This document shows positions 9,054-20,461 of a DNA stretch of 39,396 bases, one piece after another. This DNA is from Acetobacteraceae bacterium (GTDB lineage Bacteria; Pseudomonadota; Alphaproteobacteria; Acetobacterales; Acetobacteraceae), in NCBI GenBank assembly GCA_025352995.1, contig JANXRN010000166.1, positions 1 to 39,396 of the forward strand. Direction: 5' to 3'. Within the stretch, counting starts at the first letter, position 1. Each line of letters opens with the position of its first letter. Below the pieces are notes generated by a model that was given only the letters and a program-made list of their open reading frames with translations, had not been told where the DNA came from and made no database searches. Both the position numbers and the translations under genes were made by a program.

Positions 9054-9641
9054 ATGCGCGCACGCCACTCACTTCCGATGACCATGGCCGCCATCCTGCT
9101 CGCCGCTTGCACCCAGGCCGTGGCCCAAGCGCCCACACCGATGATGGACAGCAATGCGACCGTTATGGTCGGCGGACAGTCGATGTTCCCGGCAAAGGAC
9201 ATTATCGATAACGCAGTGAACTCGGCCGACCACACCACCCTGGTCGCCGCGGTCAAAGCCGCCGGCCTGGTGGCAACCTTGAAAACCGCTGGCCCGTTCA
9301 CCGTCTTTGCACCCACCAACGCCGCGTTCAATGAACTGCCGGCCGGCACGGTTGCGACGCTGCTGAAGCCGGAAAACAAGGCGACCTTGACCAAGGTGCT
9401 GACCTATCACGTCGTCGCCGGGAAGCTTGGCTTTGACCAGCTCCACAGCATGGTGATGGACGCCAAGGGCACTGCCAGCCTGACCACGGTTGCCGGCGAA
9501 AAGCTGATGGTGAAAATGAACGGGCCGCACAATATCCTGATCATGGATGCCAAGGGCCAGACCGCCCACATCACAACCTACGATGTGTTCCAATCCAACG
9601 GCGTGATCCAGGTGATCGACAAAGTCATGCTGCCAGGCTGA
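9054..9641 (+). CDS. fasciclin domain protein, probable lipoprotein
   Basis: LLAAC lipobox-like; TLVAAVKAAGLVATLKTAGPFTVFAPTNAAFNELP; VLTYHVVAGK. Confidence 0.92.
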   Translation: MRARHSLPMTMAAILLAACTQAVAQAPTPMMDSNATVMVGGQSMFPAKDIIDNAVNSADHTTLVAAVKAAGLVATLKTAGPFTVFAPTNAAFNELPAGTVATLLKPENKATLTKVLTYHVVAGKLGFDQLHSMVMDAKGTASLTTVAGEKLMVKMNGPHNILIMDAKGQTAHITTYDVFQSNGVIQVIDKVMLPG

Positions 9642-9648
9642 TCGTGGC

Positions 9649-9674
9649 GGCGCGGCCGGGGCACCGGCCGCGCC
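9649..9674. terminator. GC-rich hairpin between convergent genes
   Basis: ggcgcggccgg ggca ccggccgcgcc, perfect 11-bp stem; no U-tract. Confidence 0.6.
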
Positions 9675-9675
9675 A

Positions 9676-10503
9676 TCACCGCAAGGTCGGGTCCAAACGA
9701 TCGCGCAACCAATCCCCGAGCAGGCTGACCGCAAGCGTGGTCAGCACGATCACCACGCTCGGCGTCAGCAAAATCCACGGCGCCCGGGTCAGATATTCCC
9801 GCCCATAGCCGACCATGTTGCCCAGGCTGGTCATCGGTGGCTGCACCCCGAGGCCGAGAAATGACAGCCCACTTTCCAGCAGAACCACTTCGGGAAACGA
9901 CAAAGTGGCCGAAACGATCAAGGTCGAGGCGATATTGGGCAAGACATGCCCAAGATAAATCCGCATCGGTTGAGCACCTAATTGCCTGATCGCTGCGGCA
10001 TAGCCCTGCGCATTGGCGGCAATCGCCAGGCCACGCGCAATGCGGGCGTAACGTTCCCAGCCATAGAGCCCGAGCAGGCAGGTGAACAGCAGCAGCGAAT
10101 TGCCGAAAAACGCCAGCACCGACAAGGCCAAAATCAGAAACGGCATTGACGCCTGGAAGTCGACCAGCATCAGCACGATTTGTTCGGCCCAGCCGCGGAA
10201 ATGCGCGGCAATAAACCCCATGAAGGTGCCGAACACCGCCGCAATCACCGTCGCGCCAAAGGCAATGCGCAACGACATCTGGATCGACACGAGCAACCGG
10301 CTTAGCACATCGCGGCCCAGTTCATCGGTGCCCAGCGCATGCGCCCAGCCGCCGCCGAACCCGACCGGCGGCGTCAGACGGGCGCGCAGATCGAGCGCGG
10401 TAATGCCGAACGGGCGCAGCACATCGGCGAGGATCGCCACTGCCAGCACCAGCGCCAACCACAGCATCGCTGCCGACACGGCAACCGGAATGTTCCACTT
10501 CAT
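9676..10503 (-). CDS. ABC transporter permease (DppC-like), transporter 1
   Basis: GTDELGRDVLSRLL, LLESGLSFLGLGVQPP, GDWLRDRLDPTLR. Confidence 0.9.
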   Translation of the reverse strand: MKWNIPVAVSAAMLWLALVLAVAILADVLRPFGITALDLRARLTPPVGFGGGWAHALGTDELGRDVLSRLLVSIQMSLRIAFGATVIAAVFGTFMGFIAAHFRGWAEQIVLMLVDFQASMPFLILALSVLAFFGNSLLLFTCLLGLYGWERYARIARGLAIAANAQGYAAAIRQLGAQPMRIYLGHVLPNIASTLIVSATLSFPEVVLLESGLSFLGLGVQPPMTSLGNMVGYGREYLTRAPWILLTPSVVIVLTTLAVSLLGDWLRDRLDPTLR

Positions 10504-11423
10504 GGCCGGCGAGCCCGCAAGCGCGGATCGAGCACGCCGTAGAGCAGATCGACGATAAAGTTTGACGTCACCATCGTTGCCGCCACCAGCAGCAGGATAC
10601 ATTGCACCACCGCAAGATCGCGGTTGGCGACCGCGACCACCAGCAGGCGGCCGACGCCGGGCCAGGAAAACACGCTTTCGACGACCACCGCCCCGGCGAT
10701 CAAGGTGCCGACCATGAAACCGATGATGGTAACGGTGGGAATGGCCGCGTTGGGCAAGGCGTGGCCGCGCACCACCGCCGGCCACGGCACGCCCTTGGCC
10801 GTTGCGGTGCGGATATAAGGCTGGCCGAGCACTTCGAGCATCGCGGACCGGGTGAAGCGCGCCAGCACCCCTGCCCCGCCCATCGACATGGTGATCACTG
10901 GCAACACCAGGCTGCGCCAGCTACCTTGCCCACCCGATGGCAGCCATCCCAGGCTGACCGCGAAGACCAGCACCAGGATCAGCCCAAGCACGAAACTCGG
11001 CACGGTGAAGCCGGCAACAGCCAGCGCCATCACCAACCGATCGATCCAGCTATTGCGGTAAAGCGCTGCAAAAATCCCCGCCGGCACGCCAATGCCGACC
11101 TTCACGATCAGCGCGGGAATGGTCAGCATCAGGGTTGCCGGAATACGTTCGACCACCACCGCAATCGCCGGGCGGCCATCGCGCATCGACTGGCCCAGTT
11201 CGCCATGCAGGATGGCGCCGAAATAGCTGAAATATTGTTCCCAGATCGGCCGATCCAGGCCCCAGGCCGTGCGAAACGCCGCAATTGCCTCGGGCGGCGC
11301 TTCGGGGGACATGATGGTCATCGCCGGATCGCCGGAAAGCCGCAGGACGATGAACGCAAAGCTCACCACCAGCGCAATGGTGAGCGCGGCGCGCAGCAAA
11401 CGTAAGGCCAGAAAGCCGATCAT
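10500..11423 (-). CDS. ABC transporter permease (DppB-like), transporter 1
   Basis: RLLRAALTIALVVSFAFIVLRLSGDPA...VVESVFSWPGVGRLLVVAVANRD...DLLYGVLDPRLR. Confidence 0.92.
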   Translation of the reverse strand: MIGFLALRLLRAALTIALVVSFAFIVLRLSGDPAMTIMSPEAPPEAIAAFRTAWGLDRPIWEQYFSYFGAILHGELGQSMRDGRPAIAVVVERIPATLMLTIPALIVKVGIGVPAGIFAALYRNSWIDRLVMALAVAGFTVPSFVLGLILVLVFAVSLGWLPSGGQGSWRSLVLPVITMSMGGAGVLARFTRSAMLEVLGQPYIRTATAKGVPWPAVVRGHALPNAAIPTVTIIGFMVGTLIAGAVVVESVFSWPGVGRLLVVAVANRDLAVVQCILLLVAATMVTSNFIVDLLYGVLDPRLRARRP

Positions 11424-12970
11424 CCGCGCCAGCCTTTGGGGCCGAAATCGAGGAAGAACGACGGCGGCGCCTGCCAGGGCAAATCGCGGCGCAGGCCGGT
11501 GAAGGTCGCGTTCTGGTGAAGCAGGATGTAGGCGGGATCATCGCGCTCGCAAATTTGCAGCATGCGGGCGAAAAGCCGCTTACGCTCAGCCATGTCGGTG
11601 CCGGCTTCGAGCGCCCCCGACAAGGCGTTCATTTCGGCGTTTGACCATTCGCCATTGCCCTGCTGGGCGCCGTTGGGGCCGTGCTGGTTGACGATCGAAG
11701 AAACCGGATCGTCAAATGTCGGGGAATTCGACCAGTCGCGCACCCCGCGTGGCCCGGCTTTATCCAGCACCTGGCCCCAGTTTTCCTTGACCTGCAACTG
11801 CACGTTCAGCCCGACCGCGCGCCACATCTCCACCAGGATTTGCGCGGTGGCGAGTTCAGCGGTGTAGTAGTCGTTGCGGGCACGATAGATGATCGCGTCC
11901 CCCTTGTAGCCGGCGGCCTTTAGCAAACGCTGCGCCTCGGCAGGGTCGAATTTCGGCACCGTCCAGCCATCGATGAACATCGGGCCGTAGAACGGCCACT
12001 GCAATCCTGCCGGCACCTTGGCGCGACCGGCCCAGATGCTATCGACAATCGCCTGGCCATCGATGGCGTGCGCCATCGCCAGCCGCACCCGTGGATCGAC
12101 CAAGGCCGGATGCTGCTTGTCAAACGCCAGGATGCGGTGATTGAGCACCAGGCCGCCTTTGACGATCAGTTTCGCATCGCGCTCAATCTCGCCGATCTGG
12201 TCGGGGGAGATATCGCAGGCGAACTGATATTCGCCCGCCCGCAGCCCGGCGATGCGCGACGCCTGTTCCGGCACTTCGAGGATGCGGATGCGCTTCAACG
12301 GTGGGCGGCCACCCCAATATTGGTCATGCGCTTCCAGCAGCATTTCACTGTCGGGCTTGAAGCCCACCAGCCGGTACGGCCCGCTGCCGGTGGCGAGCCG
12401 TGCATTGGCCTGCCAGCTGCCGGCGGCGAGCCAAGCGCGGCGCGACACGATCTGGCCGCCACCGGCGGATAGCCGGCCTTCCAACGTCACATCCGGTTTG
12501 GCATTGACCACGCGGATGGTGGCGCGATCGACGATCTCGATTTTCTCCAGCGCCGGCCAGTAGCGCTTGGCAACCGCGCGCACATCGGTCGGCAGGTCGG
12601 GGCCGAACATGCGTTCCGGCCCGAAGGAAAATACGACATCTTCGGCGCTGAGCGAATCGCCGTTATGCAGCACCACGTCCGGGCGCAGCGCAAGTTCGAC
12701 CGTGCGCGTATCGATCCGCCGCCATGATGTCGCCAGCGCCGGCACCCGTTCCAACTGGCCCTGCTGGTTGCGCCCGATCAGGTTTTCCAGGATCGAGCCG
12801 AGCCAGCGTTCTGATACGTTCGATGATTGTTCGCGCATCGGATCGGTGGTGTTGGTGTTGGCAATTTTCTGCACCGCAACCGTGATCGACGGCCGCTGGT
12901 CGGACTGCGCAATGGCAAAGCGCGGCAGGATGGTGGCGGCGAGGACAAGGCGGCGGGAAATACGGGTCAT
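11420..12970 (-). CDS. ABC transporter substrate-binding protein (family 5), SBP-B
   Basis: SRRLVLAATILPRFAIAQ twin-Arg-like leader; SBP family 5 pattern; paralogue of 14953-16581. Confidence 0.9.
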   Translation of the reverse strand: MTRISRRLVLAATILPRFAIAQSDQRPSITVAVQKIANTNTTDPMREQSSNVSERWLGSILENLIGRNQQGQLERVPALATSWRRIDTRTVELALRPDVVLHNGDSLSAEDVVFSFGPERMFGPDLPTDVRAVAKRYWPALEKIEIVDRATIRVVNAKPDVTLEGRLSAGGGQIVSRRAWLAAGSWQANARLATGSGPYRLVGFKPDSEMLLEAHDQYWGGRPPLKRIRILEVPEQASRIAGLRAGEYQFACDISPDQIGEIERDAKLIVKGGLVLNHRILAFDKQHPALVDPRVRLAMAHAIDGQAIVDSIWAGRAKVPAGLQWPFYGPMFIDGWTVPKFDPAEAQRLLKAAGYKGDAIIYRARNDYYTAELATAQILVEMWRAVGLNVQLQVKENWGQVLDKAGPRGVRDWSNSPTFDDPVSSIVNQHGPNGAQQGNGEWSNAEMNALSGALEAGTDMAERKRLFARMLQICERDDPAYILLHQNATFTGLRRDLPWQAPPSFFLDFGPKGWRG

Positions 12971-13944
12971 GCGGCTCGGTCCAGGTTCGGGTGCGCTAGA
13001 TGGCAGGCGACAGAACGCCCGTCCGCCATGGCACGCAAGGGTGGGGTTTGCTGTGCACAGACAGGCACAGCCACCGGACAGCGCGGATGAAAGGCGCAGC
13101 CGCTCGGCCGCGCGGCGGGGTTGGGCGGGTCGCCGGTCAGCACGATGCGTTCCCGCGCAATCCGGCCGGGCGTTGGCACCGCCGACACCAGCGCCCGTGT
13201 GTACGGGTGCAAAGGTGCCGCCAGAACCCAGTCGGCCGCGCCCTGTTCGACGATGCGGCCGAGATACATCACCGCCACACTGTCGCTGACCTGGCGCACC
13301 ACTTTCAGATCATGGCTGATGAAAACCATTGCGATGCCGCGCGCCTGCTGCAGATCAACCAGCATGTTGACCACTTGCGCCTGGATCGAAACATCAAGCG
13401 CGGACACCGGTTCATCGCACACCAGCAACGCCGGATCGGTCGCCAGCGCGCGGGCCAGCACCGCACGCTGGCGTTGCCCGCCGGAAAGCGCGTGCGGATG
13501 GCGCGCGGCGAGGTCTTCGCCCAGCCCGACATCGGTGAGCAATTGCGCCACCCTGGCGCGCCGCGCCGCAGCATCGCCGATGCCGTGGATGACCAACGGT
13601 TCCGCGATCTGACGCGCAACCGTCAGCCGACGATCGAGCGCGCCGAGCGGGTCCTGGAACACCAGTTGCATCCGTGCCCGCAATTTGCGCCAGGCATCCG
13701 TGCCCGGTGCCGGCATCGCCGCGCCGTCAAACTCAACCTGACCTTCGCTCGGCGGTTCCAGCCCCAGCATCAGCCGGCCGAGAGTCGATTTGCCGCAGCC
13801 CGATTCGCCAACGATCCCCAACGTGGAGCCCGCTTCGACCGTCAGGCTGACGCCATCGACGGCGCGTACCGAGGCGGCCTTGGCGAACAGGCGCCGCTCG
13901 CCGGGATAGGTTCTGGCGACTGCATCAAGGCGCAGCAAACTCAT
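12967..13944 (-). CDS. ABC transporter ATP-binding protein (DppF-like), transporter 1
   Basis: GESGCGKST Walker [41 protein letters not shown]. Confidence 0.93.
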   Translation of the reverse strand: MSLLRLDAVARTYPGERRLFAKAASVRAVDGVSLTVEAGSTLGIVGESGCGKSTLGRLMLGLEPPSEGQVEFDGAAMPAPGTDAWRKLRARMQLVFQDPLGALDRRLTVARQIAEPLVIHGIGDAAARRARVAQLLTDVGLGEDLAARHPHALSGGQRQRAVLARALATDPALLVCDEPVSALDVSIQAQVVNMLVDLQQARGIAMVFISHDLKVVRQVSDSVAVMYLGRIVEQGAADWVLAAPLHPYTRALVSAVPTPGRIARERIVLTGDPPNPAARPSGCAFHPRCPVAVPVCAQQTPPLRAMADGRSVACHLAHPNLDRAA

Positions 13945-14891
13945 GCCGCGATCCGCAAACAGGCAGCGCGATGGCCTGGGCGCACCGTGCGCAAAGCTGG
14001 CGTGCCGGCATCGCAATCTGCCCCCGCGCTGCCGCAGCGCGGTGCGAAGGCGCAGCCCGGCGGCATGGACGCCGGATTGGGCACCGCACCTTGAATAGCC
14101 TCCAACCGCCGCCGTGGCCCGACCATATCCGGCAAGGCCGCCAGCAGCCCCTGCGTATAGGGATGCGCCGGCGACTGGAAAATCTGCTCAGCCTTGCCCT
14201 GCTCCACCATCCGCCCGGCGTACATGACCCCTACCCTGCTGCACAGATCGGCAACCACCCCGAGATCGTGGCTGATCAGCACCAGCGCCATGCCGTGGTC
14301 CTGTTGCACCCGGCGCAGCAGATCGAGGATCTGCGCCTGGATGGTGGCGTCCAACGCCGTCGTCGGCTCATCAGCGATCAGCAGATCGGGGCGGCCGGCG
14401 AGCGCCATGGCGATCATCACCCGCTGGTTCTGCCCGCCCGACATTTCATGAGCGAAGGCGCGCAGCCGCCCGGCGGGGTCCGGGATGCCGACCTGTTCAA
14501 ACAGCCGCCGCGCCTCGGCGGTCGCCGCACCACCGGTTAAGCCGCGATGCAGGCGCAGCGCTTCCTCCACCTGCTTGCCCACCCGGATCACCGGATTGAG
14601 CGCGCTTGCCGGGTCCTGGAAAATCATCGCCACCCGACCGCCGCGCACCTGATCGAGGCTAGGTGCCGGCGCGCCCAGCAATTCCTGATCCCCCAACCGT
14701 ACGCTGCCGCCAACCTGGGCGCGCGCCGGCAGCAGCCCGAGGGCTGCAAGCCAGGTGACCGACTTGCCACAGCCGCTTTCGCCGACCAAGCCCACGGCTT
14801 CCCCTGGATGCACATCCAAATCGATTCCGCGCAGGGCCGGCACGCCGTCAAAGGCGACGGTCAGGCCGCGAATGCTGATCAGGGGTTCCAT
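13941..14891 (-). CDS. ABC transporter ATP-binding protein (DppD-like), transporter 1
   Basis: [66 protein letters not shown]. Confidence 0.93.
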   Translation of the reverse strand: MEPLISIRGLTVAFDGVPALRGIDLDVHPGEAVGLVGESGCGKSVTWLAALGLLPARAQVGGSVRLGDQELLGAPAPSLDQVRGGRVAMIFQDPASALNPVIRVGKQVEEALRLHRGLTGGAATAEARRLFEQVGIPDPAGRLRAFAHEMSGGQNQRVMIAMALAGRPDLLIADEPTTALDATIQAQILDLLRRVQQDHGMALVLISHDLGVVADLCSRVGVMYAGRMVEQGKAEQIFQSPAHPYTQGLLAALPDMVGPRRRLEAIQGAVPNPASMPPGCAFAPRCGSAGADCDAGTPALRTVRPGHRAACLRIAA

Positions 14892-14952
14892 GGCCGGCGA
14901 TTGAAGCCCAATCGCGGGCGCGGTGGAAGCAACGTCTTGCGGGGCCAGAGGT

Positions 14953-16581
14953 TCACGCCCCCCAATTGGCGGCGCGGAAATCCATCGCGAAGGACGGCGC
15001 GGCGCGCCATTTGATATCGCGGCGCTTGGCGGTGAAGGTCGCGTTCTGGTGCAGCACGGTGTAGGCGGGGTCTTCGCGCTCGGCAATTTGCAGCAGGCGG
15101 GCAAAGACTTGCTTGCGGCGGGCGCGATCGGTGCTGGTTTCCAACTCCAGCGACAGCGTGTTCATTTCAAGGTTGCTCCATTCGCCATATTGCTGCTGCT
15201 CTCCATTGGGCCCATGCTGACTGACGATGGATGACACCGGATCGGAGAACACCGCCGAGTTCGACCAGTCGCGAATGCCGCGTTCCGGGTTGCGCTCGAA
15301 AATCTGACTCCAGTTTTCCTTCATGGTGATCTGCACGTTCAGCCCGACCTCGCGCCACATTTCGACCAGCGCCTGGGCGGTGAAAACCTGGTTGGTGTAG
15401 TAGTTGGACAGCAGGCGGTAGGTGATCGGATCGCCCTTGTAGCCCGACGCTTTCACCAGTTCGCGGGCACGCGCCGGATCAAACGCTGGCACCGTCCAGT
15501 CCTTGATGAACATGTCGTTGTAAAATTCCCATTGCAGCCCGGCGGGGACGCGGGTGCGGCCGGCCCACAGGCTGTCAACGATGGCGCGGCGGTCAATCGC
15601 ATGGGTCATCGCCTGGCGCACGCGGGGATCGCGCAAGGGCGCGTGGTTCTTGTCGAACGCGGTGATGCGGTGGTTGGGGATAGTGCCGCCTTGGACTTCA
15701 AACGCCTTGTTGCGTTCGATGTCCATGATCTGGTCGGGCGGGATGTCGCAGGCGAACTGGAACTCGCCGGCCAACAACCCGGCAACGCGGCTCGAAACCT
15801 CCGGCACTTCGACCAGGCGCAGGGTCTTGATCGGCGGGCGGCCGCCCCAGTAATCATCATGTGCATCAAGCACCAATGTGCTGTCAGCGGCAAAGCTGCG
15901 CACCTTGTAGGGGCCTGAGCCAATCGGCTTCCGAGCATACTCGATCCAGCTTGCAGCGTCGGCAAAGGACCGGCCGCTGACCACGCCCGCGCCCGACGCC
16001 GACATGCGGCCTTCGATGGTTACGTCCGGGGTGCCGTTGACGATGCGGACAGTGTAGGGATCGATGATATCGACGCGGTCGAACGCCGGGAACAGCCGGC
16101 GCGCCACCGGCGGGATTTCGCGCGGCAGTTCCTTGCTGACACTGGTCGAAACGATCTGGCCGGACAGCGGCAAGGTCTTGCCCTGCACGGTTGGCCGTGT
16201 ATCGCCGAACATGCGCGCGGCCGAAAAGCTCATCGCGACATCTTCCGCGCTGAAGTCGCGGCCATCATGCATCTTGACCCCACGGCGCAGCGAAAATTCC
16301 ACCGTCCGGTCGTCAATCCGGCGCCATTCCGTGGCAAGGCCGGGCTTGGATTCGATCTGGCCCTGATAATTGAGGTCAATCAGCCGTTCGACAAACATCG
16401 GCATGAAGCGGGTGCCGACATTGGATTGCTCCCGCAGGCAATCGAGCGTGTTGGAATTGGCAATTTTCTGCACTGCCACTGTGATGGTCGGGCGATTATC
16501 AGCCTGCCCGATGGCAATGCGCGGCAAGGCCGTTGCCGCGGTTGCGAGCTTGAGCGTGTGGCGACGGCTGATCTTGCGCAT
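14953..16581 (-). CDS. ABC transporter substrate-binding protein (family 5), SBP-A
   Basis: [26 protein letters not shown] leader; [24 protein letters not shown]; close to SBP-B at both termini. Confidence 0.9.
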   Translation of the reverse strand: MRKISRRHTLKLATAATALPRIAIGQADNRPTITVAVQKIANSNTLDCLREQSNVGTRFMPMFVERLIDLNYQGQIESKPGLATEWRRIDDRTVEFSLRRGVKMHDGRDFSAEDVAMSFSAARMFGDTRPTVQGKTLPLSGQIVSTSVSKELPREIPPVARRLFPAFDRVDIIDPYTVRIVNGTPDVTIEGRMSASGAGVVSGRSFADAASWIEYARKPIGSGPYKVRSFAADSTLVLDAHDDYWGGRPPIKTLRLVEVPEVSSRVAGLLAGEFQFACDIPPDQIMDIERNKAFEVQGGTIPNHRITAFDKNHAPLRDPRVRQAMTHAIDRRAIVDSLWAGRTRVPAGLQWEFYNDMFIKDWTVPAFDPARARELVKASGYKGDPITYRLLSNYYTNQVFTAQALVEMWREVGLNVQITMKENWSQIFERNPERGIRDWSNSAVFSDPVSSIVSQHGPNGEQQQYGEWSNLEMNTLSLELETSTDRARRKQVFARLLQIAEREDPAYTVLHQNATFTAKRRDIKWRAAPSFAMDFRAANWGA

Positions 16582-16741
16582 CTCGGTGGCCCCTTCGGCA
16601 AATGGAGGCCGCGAGGTAGCAGCGCCTGGGGACAGGGTGATGACGGTTCGGTGGCAAGCGCATGACAGCGTGCCGCCTTGCGCAATCCCCCTTCCTGCCC
16701 CACATCCCGGCCAGCACCGCAATCAAAGGGACGCCCAAACC

Positions 16742-18175
16742 ATGTATAATGATGTGAACCTGTTCATCGATGGCGCGTGGACCGCGCCCGAAGCCGGCAA
16801 GATGCTGGTGGTGATCAACCCCGCGACCGGGGAACCCGCCGGCAAGGTCGCCCATGCCGAGCGCGCCGATCTCGACCGCGCGCTTGACGCCGTGGCCAAG
16901 GGCTTCGTGGTCTGGAAGAAGGTCAACGCCTACGACCGCAGCAAAATCATGCGCAAGGCGGCCAATTTGCTGCGCGAACGGGCAGCGATGATCGCCGGCC
17001 TGATGACCATCGAACAGGGCAAGCCGAGCTTTGAAGCCATGGGCGAAACCATGGCCGGCGCGGATGTCATCGACTGGTTCGCCGAAGAAAGCCGCCGCGC
17101 CTATGGCCGCGTCATCCCGGCACGCGCCGAAGGCGTTTATCAGCTGGTCATCAAGGAGCCGGTCGGCCCGGTTGCCGCCTTCACGCCGTGGAACTTCCCG
17201 ATCAACCAGGCCGTCCGCAAGGTTTCGGCAGCGTTGGCCGCTGGCTGCTCAGTCATCCTCAAAGGCCCGGAAGAAACCCCGGCGAGCTGCGCCGAACTGG
17301 TGCGCTGCTTTGTCGATGCGGGCGTGCCGGCGGGGGTGATCAATCTGGTTTACGGCATTCCGTCGGACATCAGTTCGTACCTGATCCCGCATCCGACCAT
17401 CAAGAAAATCAGCTTCACCGGATCAACCGCGGTCGGCAAGCAACTCGCGGCACTCGCCGGGCTACACATGAAGCGGATGACGATGGAACTGGGCGGCCAT
17501 GCCCCGGCGATCGTATTCGGCGACGCCGATGTCGACGTCGCCAGCAAGCTGCTGGCGACCAACAAATACCGCAATGCCGGTCAGGTCTGCGTGTCGCCGA
17601 CCCGCATGCTGGTGCATGAAAGCGTCTATCAGCGCTTTGTCACCAATTTCGTTTCCATTGCCCAAGGCATCAAAGTTGGGCCGGGCGACGAAAAAGGCAC
17701 TGTGATGGGCCCGCTCGCCAATGCCCGCCGCATCACCGCGATGGAAAGCCTGGTGGGTGACGCGGTGCAAAAAGGTGCGACCTTGGAAACCGGCGGCAAG
17801 CGCATCGGCAACAAGGGCAATTTCTTTGAACCGACTGTGCTGACCAACGTCAATAACGACATGCGGGTGATGAACGAAGAACCGTTCGGCCCGCTTGCCG
17901 TCATCGCGCCGTTCTCCACCTTCGATGAGGTGGTGGCCGAAGCCAACCGGCTGCCTTACGGGTTGGCGGCATATGCCTATACTTCGTCGGCTAAGACCGC
18001 CAATGCGGTGGCGGCGGCGGTCGAGTCAGGCATGATGTCGATCAATCATCATGGGCTGGCGCTGCCGGAAGTGCCGTTCGGGGGGATCAAGGATAGCGGA
18101 TATGGGTCCGAAGGCGGGTCGGAGGCGATTGAGGCCTATTTGAATACTAAGTTTGTTACTCAGGCTGGGTTGTAG
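16742..18175 (+). CDS. NAD(P)-dependent aldehyde dehydrogenase, succinate-semialdehyde dehydrogenase-like
   Basis: [60 protein letters not shown]. Confidence 0.92.
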   Translation: MYNDVNLFIDGAWTAPEAGKMLVVINPATGEPAGKVAHAERADLDRALDAVAKGFVVWKKVNAYDRSKIMRKAANLLRERAAMIAGLMTIEQGKPSFEAMGETMAGADVIDWFAEESRRAYGRVIPARAEGVYQLVIKEPVGPVAAFTPWNFPINQAVRKVSAALAAGCSVILKGPEETPASCAELVRCFVDAGVPAGVINLVYGIPSDISSYLIPHPTIKKISFTGSTAVGKQLAALAGLHMKRMTMELGGHAPAIVFGDADVDVASKLLATNKYRNAGQVCVSPTRMLVHESVYQRFVTNFVSIAQGIKVGPGDEKGTVMGPLANARRITAMESLVGDAVQKGATLETGGKRIGNKGNFFEPTVLTNVNNDMRVMNEEPFGPLAVIAPFSTFDEVVAEANRLPYGLAAYAYTSSAKTANAVAAAVESGMMSINHHGLALPEVPFGGIKDSGYGSEGGSEAIEAYLNTKFVTQAGL

Positions 18176-18222
18176 GAAGGAAGAATCTTCTTTGTTTGAA
18201 AACAAAGAAGCAAAAAAACTTT
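18175..18222 (+). repeat. AT-rich hairpin element copy B, overlapping the dehydrogenase stop codon
   Basis: ggaaggaagaatcttctttgtttgaaaacaaagaagcaaaaaaactt; stem cttctttgtt/aacaaagaag (18187-18196/18201-18210), loop tgaa. Confidence 0.85.
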
Positions 18223-18271
18223 GACTATTGTTGCCGTTGGCTTGGGACTGCACTCAGTCCTGGGCTGGCGG

Positions 18272-19399
18272 TTACAGTCTTTCTCCCCCCTGCCAGACAT
18301 CTAGCAACTGAAAATCTCCGTCCAGCGCCACCAAATCGGCGCGTAGCCCGGGGGCAATCCGGCCGCGATCGGTAAAACCGGCCGCGTCTGCGGGCGTTGA
18401 TGTCGCCATGCGCAGCGCGTCGCGCTGATCGCATCCGATTAGGCGCACCAGATTGGCCACCGCCTCCACCATCGTCAGATGCGCGCCCGCCAGGCCACCA
18501 TCGGGCGTGGTCAGCTTGCCGTTCCGCAAAACGATGTCGATGTCGTACAACCGAAAATGATCGATATCCGATCCCGCCGTCGCCATCGCGTCCGACACCA
18601 GAAACAGCCGCCCTGGCCCCATCGCATGGAAGGCAATCTTGATCGATGCGGTATGGGCGTGAATGCCATCGACGATGATGCCGGCATAGGGTCTTGGATC
18701 GGTCAATGCCGCGCCGACCGTGCCCGGCGCGCGCACATTCAACTGTGACATCGCGCTATAGAGATGGGTGAAGCCGGTCACCCCGGCATCGATCGCCGCG
18801 ACGATTGTTTCATAGTCAGCATCGGTGTGGCCGGCGAAGACGATGCGGCCAGCTTTGGCCAGCGCGCCTAGCATTGCCGCCGGCACGATGTCGGGCGCCA
18901 TGGTGATCATGAACGGCGCCGGAAATTCTGCCGCCAACAACGCGATGTCGTCAGCGTCAGGTACGATCATGTTCGCCGCCGGGTGACACCCACGGCGAAC
19001 CGGCGCGAGGAACGGGCCTTCGAGGTGCAAGCCACCAACGCCGGGCACGCCCTGGGCGATCGCGGCGCGGGCAACATCGATGGTGGCGCGCAGTTCCGGC
19101 CGTGTGCCGCTGATCAGCGTTGGCAAAATTGTGGTGCTGCCGCAGCGCGCATGGGCGGCAGCGATGATGGCCATGCCGGCAACATCGATCTGGTTGTTGA
19201 GCAGCACGCCGCCGCCACCATTGACCTGCAAATCGATGAAGCCCGGCGCGAGGATGGCGCCGTCTGGCAGCACCACAACTTCCACCCCTGCGGGCGGTTC
19301 GGCGGCCATGCCGACGATGCGATCGCCGTCAATCAGCAGCACCGCGCCGACATGGTCCTGTTCGCCGTCAAATATCGTTTCAGCTGCTATCGCCTTCAT
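18272..19399 (-). CDS. nagA: N-acetylglucosamine-6-phosphate deacetylase
   Basis: LAPGFIDLQVNGGGGV, GGLHLEGPFLAPVRRGCHP, GHTDADY. Confidence 0.92.
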   Translation of the reverse strand: MKAIAAETIFDGEQDHVGAVLLIDGDRIVGMAAEPPAGVEVVVLPDGAILAPGFIDLQVNGGGGVLLNNQIDVAGMAIIAAAHARCGSTTILPTLISGTRPELRATIDVARAAIAQGVPGVGGLHLEGPFLAPVRRGCHPAANMIVPDADDIALLAAEFPAPFMITMAPDIVPAAMLGALAKAGRIVFAGHTDADYETIVAAIDAGVTGFTHLYSAMSQLNVRAPGTVGAALTDPRPYAGIIVDGIHAHTASIKIAFHAMGPGRLFLVSDAMATAGSDIDHFRLYDIDIVLRNGKLTTPDGGLAGAHLTMVEAVANLVRLIGCDQRDALRMATSTPADAAGFTDRGRIAPGLRADLVALDGDFQLLDVWQGGERL

Positions 19400-20295
19400 C
19401 GCCCGATCTCCCGCAGGGCGCGCCGCAGCACGCCCGAGTGCCGTGCCAAGGCCTGCGTCGCGGCACCTGCGTCAAGCCCGTGCACCACCAGCACCGCTGG
19501 CTTGATGCGGCCGTCGGTGGCGGCGAGCGCCGCGGTTGCCGCGGCTTCATCACACTCCGTCAGTGCCCGCAGCATGCGAATGGCCCTCAACCTTAGTTTG
19601 GCGTTCTTGGCCTGCATATCAACCATCAGGCCGCGATGGACATGGCCCAACAACACCATCACCGTCGATGACAGCAAATTCAGCACCACTTTCTGCGCCG
19701 TGCCAGCCTTCATCCTGGTTGATCCAGCGATTACTTCCCCGCCTGTTTCGACCAGGATCGGGTGTTCGGCTTCGCTGAGTAGCGCGCCGCCTGCGGAGTT
19801 TGACATCCCGATGGTGAGCGCGCCGGCAGCGCGCGCGGCGAGGATGGCAGCGGTCGTAAAGGGCGTGCTGCCGCTGGCGGCGAGGCCGATCACCACGTCG
19901 TTTTGACCAACTTTGTGGGCGGCGATCGCAGCGGTCGCCGCCCCGCGATCATCCTCCGCATTTTCCACCGATTTGGTAAAAGCGATGTCTCCGCCTGCCA
20001 TCAGCAACAGCAAGCGTTCCTGCGGCCAGTTGAAGGTTGGCGACAGTTCGGCGCCATCTTGCGCGCCGATGCGGCCCGATGTGCCGGCGCCGACCATGAC
20101 CAGCCGCCCGCTGGTTGCCAGGCGCGCGGCGGCGGCCACGCAGGCGGCCTCGATCGCGGGCAATGCCGGGCGCACGGCGGCGACCGCTGCCAACTGCGCT
20201 TCCCACATGGCGGCCAGCATGTCGGCGGCCGGCCAGGCGTCAAGATCGGCGTAGCGGGCCAGAATTGTTTCGGTCGCGGGAAGCTGTGGTTTCAT
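19396..20295 (-). CDS. murQ: N-acetylmuramic acid 6-phosphate etherase-like (SIS domain)
   Basis: GRLVMVGAGTSGRIGAQDGAELSPTFNWP, AGGDIAFTKSVENAEDD, KVGQNDVVIGLAASGSTPF, GSTRMKAGTAQK. Confidence 0.9.
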   Translation of the reverse strand: MKPQLPATETILARYADLDAWPAADMLAAMWEAQLAAVAAVRPALPAIEAACVAAAARLATSGRLVMVGAGTSGRIGAQDGAELSPTFNWPQERLLLLMAGGDIAFTKSVENAEDDRGAATAAIAAHKVGQNDVVIGLAASGSTPFTTAAILAARAAGALTIGMSNSAGGALLSEAEHPILVETGGEVIAGSTRMKAGTAQKVVLNLLSSTVMVLLGHVHRGLMVDMQAKNAKLRLRAIRMLRALTECDEAAATAALAATDGRIKPAVLVVHGLDAGAATQALARHSGVLRRALREIGR

Positions 20296-20461
20296 TCAAT
20301 CCTCCGCTGCATCGCAGCAAAATTACAGTCGGGCTAAATAAGTCTTTACATCACCGAAAAACGGTTGTTACGACGCAGTGTCTTTATGACATTCACATGC
20401 CAGCCGCCGAGTCGGAGTGTGCAACACAGGCGGTTGCTGACACCAAAGGAAAGACCAGACT

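Noticed and set aside
13000-14094. 364-aa plus-strand ORF opposite DppF
   Set aside because: Antisense shadow of a clear ABC ATPase with Walker A and signature motifs.
20296-20461. Possible regulatory RNA or promoter motifs upstream of HU (gctgc-atc-gcagc, accg-aaaaa-cggt)
   Set aside because: Stems are only 4-5 bp and no convincing -35/-10 pair could be fixed by eye.
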